From a virus, in IMG/VR virus record IMGVR_UViG_3300025872_000225, positions 1-29,365 of that record: a DNA stretch of 29,365 bases; one strand, given 5' to 3'. Position 1 is the first letter of the stretch. The number at the start of each line of letters is the position of its first letter. Position numbers and translations under genes: made by a program. Positions 1-6,030 of this stretch are shown in pieces. Under the pieces are notes generated by a model. The model had not been told where the DNA came from, searched no databases, and saw only the letters and a list, made by a program, of their open reading frames with translations.

Positions 1-27
1 TATTTTAAAAAGCGCTTCTTTGTTCAT
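1..27 (-). CDS. 5' end of an unidentified gene (partial)
   Basis: An ATG at 27-25 opens a reading frame that stays open to the window edge and reads MNKEALFKI. It lies 8 bases after the stop of the adhesin gene. The sequence GGTGA (minus strand, bases 35-31) precedes the start by 3 bases and matches the 3' part of a Shine-Dalgarno site, which supports a real start. Nine codons are too few to identify the product. By position it belongs to the same late transcript as the tail genes. Confidence 0.55.
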
Positions 28-35
28 ATATCACC

Positions 36-1214
36 TTAAGTTGGAGTGTTTGGCCCGATTATTTGCGGAGAAGAAAGAGGAAACGGAGAAACAAAATAAC
101 TTGTGCCTTTTATTGCTGTACCACTGGCTCCACCTGCACCAAAACTAGCGTTCGTACGTGGTACATTATTAAAAGGAAAAGTTGGGCTTGGAGAACCTGG
201 ATTAGGACTTGCAATTGAAGGAGCAGCTCCCGAAGTTCCATTAGTTCCCGCATTACCAACAGCTCCTCCAGCTCCTCCAGCTCCTCCAACTGCAGTTACT
301 CCAAAAGGATAATCACTTATTGCAGTAGTACTAAAAGGAGCTCCTCCGGCCCCGTATGAAGAAGATGGAGCAGGTGAACCTACAGCACCATCTCCTTTTT
401 CATTTACAAAGCTGGGATCTGGAGGAGCAGCAGTCGCAGTGGCTGCTCCTCCAGATCCTGCTGGTGCTGGCGAATAAGCACTGCCGGCGCCGCCGCCACC
501 ACCACTACCTCCACGCACAGCACCAGCAACATAGCCTCCAATATTACCTGGTATGCCAGGTAATTGCGCAACACTGCCGCCGCCTCCACCGCCTCCACCC
601 CCACCAGATTTAATAGAACCAGTTGGAGGAACAGTAACATTCACTGGGTATCCTAACACTAAAGCATTTCCTCCTCTACCTCCTTGAGCTCCATTACTGG
701 CGGATTGATTGAAAGATACAGCAGGTTTGCCTGGAGGAATAGGTGCAATATAATATGTCGATGAAGCATCTCCTCCAGCTCCTCCGGTTCCTCCTTTTCC
801 TACAATAGAACCGGCTAGTGTTAAATTGATAACACTAGCCGGTGGAAAAGATTTACTTGGATTTGTTGAAGGTGCAGGAGCTATCCTTAATGCGTATCCA
901 GGGCTACCTGCCACAGTAGAATAAACTTCTATTCCTGGATTTATAGTTATAGAGGCTTCAATATCGTCTGTTCCATTCCATGCTGTTGGTGCAGGCATAG
1001 ACATAATATCATTCATTAAGTCATAATCGCTAGCCGGAGAAGAAAAAGTTTTATTAAAAATATAAGCATTAGTATGCACTTGTCTCCAATTAGCCCCATC
1101 ATAAACCCATGAATATTTGACTAGTCGCCAAGCAGTAGACCCAGAATCATATACGTATACTTTTTTTATAGGTCTCCAAGCCGCGCCATCATATATATGA
1201 GTTTTATTTGCCAT
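36..1214 (-). CDS. Glycine-rich tail-tip adhesin, candidate receptor-binding protein
   Basis: A 392-residue protein last in the fibre cluster. Residues 5-46 hold three short repeats of the form YDG..WR.VK..V, seen at 8-14, 22-30 and 38-44, which look like an attachment region. Residues about 85-135 are a non-repetitive beta-like segment. From about 135 to 365 the chain is dominated by glycine with alanine and proline: GKGGTGGAGG at 139-148, ten consecutive glycines at 204-213, GGSGGGGGAG at 235-244 and GGAGGAGGA at 310-318. Glycine-rich stretches of this kind recall the T2/S16-type gp38 adhesins, whose polyglycine helices pack into a sandwich; homology is not proven. There are no cysteines, signal peptide or membrane segment. 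It starts 6 bases after the oxygenase stop. Its role as host-recognition adhesin is inferred from composition and position. Confidence 0.6.
   Translation of the reverse strand: MANKTHIYDGAAWRPIKKVYVYDSGSTAWRLVKYSWVYDGANWRQVHTNAYIFNKTFSSPASDYDLMNDIMSMPAPTAWNGTDDIEASITINPGIEVYSTVAGSPGYALRIAPAPSTNPSKSFPPASVINLTLAGSIVGKGGTGGAGGDASSTYYIAPIPPGKPAVSFNQSASNGAQGGRGGNALVLGYPVNVTVPPTGSIKSGGGGGGGGGGSVAQLPGIPGNIGGYVAGAVRGGSGGGGGAGSAYSPAPAGSGGAATATAAPPDPSFVNEKGDGAVGSPAPSSSYGAGGAPFSTTAISDYPFGVTAVGGAGGAGGAVGNAGTNGTSGAAPSIASPNPGSPSPTFPFNNVPRTNASFGAGGASGTAIKGTSYFVSPFPLSSPQIIGPNTPT
543..564. repeat. 9-bp inverted repeat with 4-base loop inside the adhesin gene
   Basis: ATTACCTGG (543-551) and CCAGGTAAT (556-564) are perfect reverse complements separated by four bases. 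The RNA could form a compact hairpin within the codons for LPGIPGN. A 9-bp repeat of this kind can occur by chance in a window this size. It is listed because a much stronger inverted repeat lies in the same gene. Confidence 0.5.
810..843. repeat. Perfect 14-bp inverted repeat, 6-base loop, inside the adhesin gene
   Basis: Left arm ACCGGCTAGTGTTA (810-823) and right arm TAACACTAGCCGGT (830-843) are exact reverse complements around AATTGA. In the coding strand it spans the codons for PASVINLTLAG, at the boundary between the N-terminal part and the glycine-rich part of the adhesin. No U-run follows on the transcript strand, so it is not a standard intrinsic terminator. It could be an RNA hairpin or a recombination or modular-exchange point; these functions are inference. 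Confidence 0.85.
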
Positions 1215-1220
1215 ATGTAT

Positions 1221-2366
1221 TTACTTAAAATAAGGTCCTAACAACCAACAAACGACTGAGTGTCTAATTCCAGAAATAATATCTTCCACGCCATGCAAAA
1301 CAAAAGAAGGAAATACTATAATTGTACCTTTGCTTTGTTGTGGATATATTTTTTGATCTCCTACTTGTAAAAACAACTTACCTCCTTCAAAATCATCATT
1401 CAAAAAAGCTAATACAGTTAACTTTCTACAATCGTTATGAGGAGATCCTAAAAATGTATCAATATGAGATTTATATCTTCCTTCTTTTTCATATTTTAAA
1501 TATTCCACTTGATAACAATTATTTATATCAAATCTCCAAGCTTGCTGATTAGCTACAAAACCAGAACCAATCATATGTACACCTATCCCTTTATGAATAG
1601 GAAGCATAGTTTTTTCTACATTACGAATATTCAAGTTTAAATCACCATTATCATGACCTCCAATCAATCCTTTCTCTAAATTATAATTGGAGTACTTTCC
1701 TATAACTGAATTACAAAAATCTTCACTTAGTACATTTTCAAAAAACCAATAATTTATTGGTTCAAAATCTTGTTGTTTTTTATGTATTTTTTTAGTTTCT
1801 GCTGGTGTTCCAAGCCGATCTCTTCTATCGTACTTTTCATCTTTATATGGTCCATTAGCGTCTACATAATGAAAGAATACTTGGCATTGCCATTCTCCTT
1901 CAAACGGTTCTCTCCAATGATATATCTCTGTTCCTTTATAAAGAACGGCGTCTCCTATATCTAACAACAAAGGATTACTATTATCTATTTCATTTTTTAA
2001 ATTAAAATAAATTGGCCATGTCTTATCACTTATTCCTAAAGTAACAGTGGCACTTATTTCACATGCTGGTCTATCGGAGTGTATCTCTAATTCTTCTCCT
2101 TTTCTATAAATTCTAGCATAACTATAAGTAGGAATAAGAGTTTTACCAGAAACATCAGAAAATATTTCTATCAATTGCTCCATCATATTGTCAAAAAACG
2201 CATCTCCATAGATTGCGTCAGACACAGGACACTGTTCATCTTTTGTAGTTTTAGACTCATTATATAGCTTAAAAAGACGATCACATGCTTCTTTACACTG
2301 TTCATTTGATAGAACTTCTTTAAGCATTACATATTTTTTTTCATTAAAATCATCAACAATATTCAT
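1221..2366 (-). CDS. Tandem two-domain 2-oxoglutarate/Fe(II)-dependent oxygenase (prolyl-hydroxylase-like)
   Basis: A 381-residue protein with two non-haem iron oxygenase domains in one chain. Domain 1 (about 1-170) has HxD at H96-S97-D98 and a distal iron-ligand candidate H150 in YHWREPF, followed by QVFFHY; the usual 2-oxoglutarate-binding Arg/Lys after the distal His is not obvious, although R152 is close. Domain 2 (about 200-381) has the full set: H301-I-D303, FEGGKLFL at 326-333, distal H358 in VLHGV, and R368 in GIRHS. This matches the HxD...H...R plan of prolyl 4-hydroxylase/PKHD-type enzymes. Such enzymes couple 2-oxoglutarate decarboxylation to hydroxylation of a substrate. A good Shine-Dalgarno (GAGGAAA) precedes the ATG, and the gene lies 14 bases after the 738-residue fibre gene. 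The substrate is unknown; a tail fibre or the Pro-rich adhesin is a reasonable guess. Confidence 0.85.
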   Translation of the reverse strand: MNIVDDFNEKKYVMLKEVLSNEQCKEACDRLFKLYNESKTTKDEQCPVSDAIYGDAFFDNMMEQLIEIFSDVSGKTLIPTYSYARIYRKGEELEIHSDRPACEISATVTLGISDKTWPIYFNLKNEIDNSNPLLLDIGDAVLYKGTEIYHWREPFEGEWQCQVFFHYVDANGPYKDEKYDRRDRLGTPAETKKIHKKQQDFEPINYWFFENVLSEDFCNSVIGKYSNYNLEKGLIGGHDNGDLNLNIRNVEKTMLPIHKGIGVHMIGSGFVANQQAWRFDINNCYQVEYLKYEKEGRYKSHIDTFLGSPHNDCRKLTVLAFLNDDFEGGKLFLQVGDQKIYPQQSKGTIIVFPSFVLHGVEDIISGIRHSVVCWLLGPYFK

Positions 2367-2380
2367 ATTATTTCCTCATA

Positions 2381-4597
2381 TCAATATATGTATACAATAT
2401 CTCCATTTTGAGGACTTGCATTTACATCTTGTGGACCATTAGGTGTAGAACTATTAGCAACAAGAGTTCTTTTCCCCTGTGCATTCGTGTTGCCTGTTAT
2501 AGATGAAGTTGATTCTATTTGTAAAGTAGTATTAACTGAGATAATGGTGTTATTTACGCGCATTCTCTCAACACCGTTAGTAGTAATACCAAGAGTATCT
2601 GCTGCTGGTCTATATATGCCTAAATTGGTATCATTATTCCACGAATAACCAGGAACAGTTACTGAATCACTTTCATTAGTTCTTATAGCTTCAGGAATTA
2701 TCTGCGTGTTGATTGAAGAATTGCCAACCGAAATAGAGTTGTTAGTAACACTAAACCCATTAGTTGTAGCACTTATTGAACCTATAGCTATGCTTGCAGC
2801 AGTGTTAACTGTAATGCTACCACTGAAATTACCCGTGTTAGCATTTAAGGCCCATCTCTGAGTTGAACTTCCTAACGCAGTACCTACAGTATTAGACAAT
2901 GGATATACACCAGCTCCTGCAGCTGTAGATCTAATAAGCACACCATTTGTTGGTCCTATTTCAACATTTGAGGTGGTATTTCCGATAGTGATTGCCGTGT
3001 TAGTAACAGTCACACCATTTGCAACAGCTACTCCGCCGCCTACAGTGACTGTTCCAGTCACAGCTGCTGTGTTGGATAAAGTTACAGCTCCAGTTACTGC
3101 TAACGTATTAGATAGAGTAGTAGCACCAGTAACACTTAATGTATTAGATAGTATAGCTGCTCCAATAATATTTGCAGCACCATCTACCTTTAGTTTTGTA
3201 TCAGGTGTTGTTGTGCCTATTCCTACACGTGAGTTAATTGCATCTATGTACAATCCATTGAAGCTTACGTTACCAGACACGTAATGTGTGTTGGCGCTTG
3301 TAATCATCACATTACCAGAAGAAACTGTAAACCCATTAGATGCTGTTAATAATCCTCTAACACCTAAAGTACTTAAAGCATTAGCTGCACCGCCTATACC
3401 AAAAGTACTTAAAGCATTAGCGGCTCCAGTAATCCCTAAAGTACTTAAAGCATTAGCTCCACCAGTGATCCCTAAAGTACTTAGAACATTAGCTGCACCA
3501 GTAACGTTTAAAGTACCACCAATATTAGCAAATCCAGTATGCGTAATACCTACTGAATTGACTGTAATAAAGCCACTAATGTTGAGAGTCGTAGAAGTTA
3601 AATTAGCAGTGTTTCCTATAGATAAAAGATTTGCATTTAATATGGTATTAGATACGCTGTTAATGATGCGTATTTGACTAGGTGAAATACTAGAATTTAT
3701 AGAACTATTACCAGTTGCAATCGATGTATTAGTAAGTGTAGTACCGTTAGTGGTTGCAACACCTCCACCAACGTTTAAATTAGCTGAAGCATTGGTCGTG
3801 CCTGTAACTGTCAAACCGGCGGCTGCTGTTAGTAGCCCATTAACACCAAAAGTACTTAAAGCATTAGCGGCTCCAGTAATCCCTAAAGTACTTAGGGCAT
3901 TAGCTCCACCAGTGATTCCTAAAGTACTTAAAGCATTAGCGGCTCCAGTGATTCCTAAAGTACTTAAAGCATTAGCGGCTCCAGTAATTCCTAAAGTACT
4001 TAAAGCATTAGCTGCACCAGCTACGCGTAAAGTACCACCAACATTAGCGCTACCTGCTACGTTTGCAAATCCAGTATGAGTGATACCAACTGTGTTTACG
4101 ACTGCAGCCGTTCCAACGTTAGCTGATGTAGTTACGTAAAGAGTTGCAGTGTTTGTTTGATTTACTACATTAAGAGCTTGAAGATTAGCTAACGTGCTAT
4201 TGACTGTAACTGAACCAATAGTTAATGTAGTGGAAAGATTTAAACTGTTGCCATTCATAACCCAACGGTTAGTAGAGTTACCAAATGCCAAAGTATTTCC
4301 TATTGGTGTTAAAGATGTATATACTACAACATTATTAAAAAACCCATCAAATCTATTTGTAGTATTACCTAAATCTAAACCGTTTACACCAGCTAAAATA
4401 TCTCCTGTGTAACTCTGTCCAGCAACAATTTGTGTTGCACCAGTTACTAATAAATCGCCATTAATTAATACTAACTCACCATCAACGGTTAAGTTTGCTC
4501 GCGATGAAGTGTTTCCAATAAAAACTTGTTCAGAAAATTGTGCGTTACCACCCGTAACTAATAGACCATTCTCTGTTTTAAATCTAGTGTTAGCCAT
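2381..4597 (-). CDS. Repetitive tail-fibre protein
   Basis: A 738-residue low-complexity protein rich in Thr, Asn, Ala, Ser, Val and Gly, with no cysteine or membrane segment. It begins MANTRFKTENGLLVTGGNAQF, a common start for marine phage fibre proteins. The middle has two blocks built from a 12-residue unit GITGAANALSTL, five and four copies, each preceded by a VGITHTGFAN segment, so a larger piece has been duplicated. An NSRVGIGTTTP motif follows, as is common in trimeric phage fibres, then more TLSNTLAVTGA-type strands. Near the C-terminus GYSWNNDTNLGIYRP and NGVERMRV are also typical fibre motifs. The chain ends QNGDIVYIY without an S74 intramolecular chaperone. Presumed trimeric beta-fibre of the baseplate rim. 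It follows the 403-residue fibre gene by 9 bases, with TAGGAAC as ribosome-binding site. Confidence 0.75.
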   Translation of the reverse strand: MANTRFKTENGLLVTGGNAQFSEQVFIGNTSSRANLTVDGELVLINGDLLVTGATQIVAGQSYTGDILAGVNGLDLGNTTNRFDGFFNNVVVYTSLTPIGNTLAFGNSTNRWVMNGNSLNLSTTLTIGSVTVNSTLANLQALNVVNQTNTATLYVTTSANVGTAAVVNTVGITHTGFANVAGSANVGGTLRVAGAANALSTLGITGAANALSTLGITGAANALSTLGITGGANALSTLGITGAANALSTFGVNGLLTAAAGLTVTGTTNASANLNVGGGVATTNGTTLTNTSIATGNSSINSSISPSQIRIINSVSNTILNANLLSIGNTANLTSTTLNISGFITVNSVGITHTGFANIGGTLNVTGAANVLSTLGITGGANALSTLGITGAANALSTFGIGGAANALSTLGVRGLLTASNGFTVSSGNVMITSANTHYVSGNVSFNGLYIDAINSRVGIGTTTPDTKLKVDGAANIIGAAILSNTLSVTGATTLSNTLAVTGAVTLSNTAAVTGTVTVGGGVAVANGVTVTNTAITIGNTTSNVEIGPTNGVLIRSTAAGAGVYPLSNTVGTALGSSTQRWALNANTGNFSGSITVNTAASIAIGSISATTNGFSVTNNSISVGNSSINTQIIPEAIRTNESDSVTVPGYSWNNDTNLGIYRPAADTLGITTNGVERMRVNNTIISVNTTLQIESTSSITGNTNAQGKRTLVANSSTPNGPQDVNASPQNGDIVYIY
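3366..3509. repeat. 36-bp tandem repeat block A (4 units)
   Basis: Units start with AAAGTACTTA on the plus strand at 3366, 3402, 3438 and 3474, exactly 36 bases apart, and a decayed fifth starts at 3510. Each unit encodes 12 residues of the ALSTLGITGAAN type in the minus-strand fibre gene. The unit length is a multiple of three, so gain or loss of units keeps the frame. Confidence 0.95.
3849..4028. repeat. 36-bp tandem repeat block B (5 units)
   Basis: Units start with AAAGTACTTA at 3849, 3885, 3921, 3957 and 3993, and a decayed sixth at 4029. They are near-identical to each other and to block A. On the same side, both blocks are flanked by AAAGTACCACCAA and then a stretch encoding VGITHTGFAN, so the two blocks come from one larger in-gene duplication. 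Confidence 0.95.
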
Positions 4598-4606
4598 ATG
4601 TTCCTA

Positions 4607-5818
4607 CTAAGCTTTGATTAAGGTGGCGACTATCTTTGATGCTGAAGTTATTGAATTTTGTTTAAACTTTAATTGAACATCCGACCCGCTTATAGCAACA
4701 CTAAAATCACCAGGATCAGCAGTTATAGGAGAAACAACAGTTGCATACACAGTTATGTATGGATCAGTGCTATCATGTGCTAATACCATTTCGGCAGCTA
4801 AAGTATTACCACTCAATGTTTTTATTTGAGCAGTAATTTTTGCTGTAGAATACACTGTCTTATCAAATGTAAACACGGTTAAAGGATTAGTTATATCTGA
4901 TCCTAAGTTACTATTTGCAAATGATGTTAATATGAATGCACTTGCATTTATTGTGTTTGAAAATGTAGCAGTGCCTGTAACAGCTAGAGTGTTTGCAAAC
5001 GTAACGTTGCCAGTTACAAGTAATGTATTACCAAAAGTCACATTGCTTGTAATATTAGCATTTCCATTTACATTTAAATTAGCACTAGGAGTAGTAGTAC
5101 CTATTCCTACACGATTATTAACCGAGTCAACAAAAAGTGTAGAAGTGTCAAATGCAACATTTCCTCCAATAGTATGAACTGTTCCAGTAACATCTAGATT
5201 AGCAGTGATTTGAGTTAGATTTCCACTAAGTACTACATTTGATGTTGTTCCATTTCCTCTAACATTAATTAATGTTATACTGCTATTTGCTTTAATACTA
5301 GTGTTACCAGTAAATATTGAAATACTATTTACACTAGTATTAGTTGTTCTTACGAATATGTCTGTTCCATTGACGATGGTGTTTGTTACTGAAGAGTTGC
5401 CCAAAACATTTATAGCAACTACTGAAGTGTTTCCTTTGACCGAAGTGTTGCCCGTAAGAGTTATGATTTGGCCATTTACTTGTGTATTAGCGTTATCAAT
5501 CCAAACGTTTGCTTGGCAATTAGCAAAGGAAGCATTTGAGGTAGAGTTACCACCAATAAATGTATTTGATGTGATCGTTAGTAACGCTGAAGCGCCTACG
5601 TTTCCACCGCGTAGTTCATTTGTAGCGACTAGAGTATTAGCACCAAAACTACCTAGAAGTTGTGCTTTTCTAGGCTCAGCAATAGTCCCTGTGTTTGCAG
5701 TTGCAACATTTGCCGTTATTATTTCTGTTGATAAAGCAAGCAAAAGATCATTAGTTTTATTAACCCATAATTCAAAAGTATCGGCTGATACATCTATTTG
5801 TGTTACAGTTCTCGACAT
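4607..5818 (-). CDS. Tail-fibre-like virion protein
   Basis: A 403-residue protein. Residues about 1-50 (MSRTVTQIDVSADTFELWVN, then LLLALSTEIITANV) form a short N-terminal region typical of marine T4-like virion proteins. About 60-290 is Asn/Thr/Ser/Val-rich with short strands of the form TGNTSVKGNTS, and NNRVGIGTTTPSANLNVNGN, the same fibre motif as in the 738-residue protein. About 300-403 is non-repetitive (FTFDKTVYSTAKITAQIK and later FSVAISGSDVQLKFKQNS), probably a C-terminal beta-sandwich. The ATG overlaps the stop of the 70-residue gene by one base, suggesting translational coupling. Presumed baseplate or fibre component; exact position in the virion unknown. Confidence 0.65.
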   Translation of the reverse strand: MSRTVTQIDVSADTFELWVNKTNDLLLALSTEIITANVATANTGTIAEPRKAQLLGSFGANTLVATNELRGGNVGASALLTITSNTFIGGNSTSNASFANCQANVWIDNANTQVNGQIITLTGNTSVKGNTSVVAINVLGNSSVTNTIVNGTDIFVRTTNTSVNSISIFTGNTSIKANSSITLINVRGNGTTSNVVLSGNLTQITANLDVTGTVHTIGGNVAFDTSTLFVDSVNNRVGIGTTTPSANLNVNGNANITSNVTFGNTLLVTGNVTFANTLAVTGTATFSNTINASAFILTSFANSNLGSDITNPLTVFTFDKTVYSTAKITAQIKTLSGNTLAAEMVLAHDSTDPYITVYATVVSPITADPGDFSVAISGSDVQLKFKQNSITSASKIVATLIKA

Positions 5819-6030
5819 TATTTGCTACCGTTAACTAGTTGAATTATGAGTTGTTTTAGATCAGTAAATTCATTTTTTAAAGCATCTATTTGCTGTTGGA
5901 CAGTTTGTATTTGTCTAGATTGTTTTCGTTTTTCTAAAACATGATGATATTCAGATATATTGGTATTTATAATAGCTTTAGTATTCATATCACGAACAAG
6001 ACCAGTTTTTTCAGTTTTAACAAATGACAT
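5818..6030 (-). CDS. Small coiled-coil virion-associated protein
   Basis: A 70-residue protein. Residues 1-28 are polar; residues about 29-67 (from HHVLEKRKQSRQIQTVQQQI to the LKQLIIQLV region) show spaced Leu/Ile/Val consistent with a coiled coil. The gene overlaps both neighbours by one base, which argues that it is real despite its size. The location between a large structural gene and a fibre gene suggests a linker or assembly factor. I do not recognise a named family. Confidence 0.7.
   Translation of the reverse strand: MSFVKTEKTGLVRDMNTKAIINTNISEYHHVLEKRKQSRQIQTVQQQIDALKNEFTDLKQLIIQLVNGSK

Noticed and set aside
103-312. Plus-strand open frame of 69 codons rich in Pro and Ala
   Set aside because: It is the antisense of the Gly-rich adhesin (Gly codons read backwards give Pro/Ala/Ser); there is no independent evidence.
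199-613. Glycine-codon-rich stretch considered as assembly artefact or frameshifted low-complexity sequence
   Set aside because: The frame is intact over 392 codons, starts and stops at tightly packed gene junctions, and shows the composition expected of polyglycine adhesins.
3366-4028. Possible CRISPR array from regularly spaced repeats
   Set aside because: The repeats are directly adjacent with no unique spacers and code for a regular fibre sequence in frame.
3288-4079. Plus-strand open frames (129 and 109 codons) with PVIPKVLKALAAP repeats
   Set aside because: They are antisense shadows of the 36-bp repeats of the minus-strand fibre gene; repeats whose length is a multiple of three keep the opposite frame open. 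No ribosome-binding site or recognisable protein was seen.
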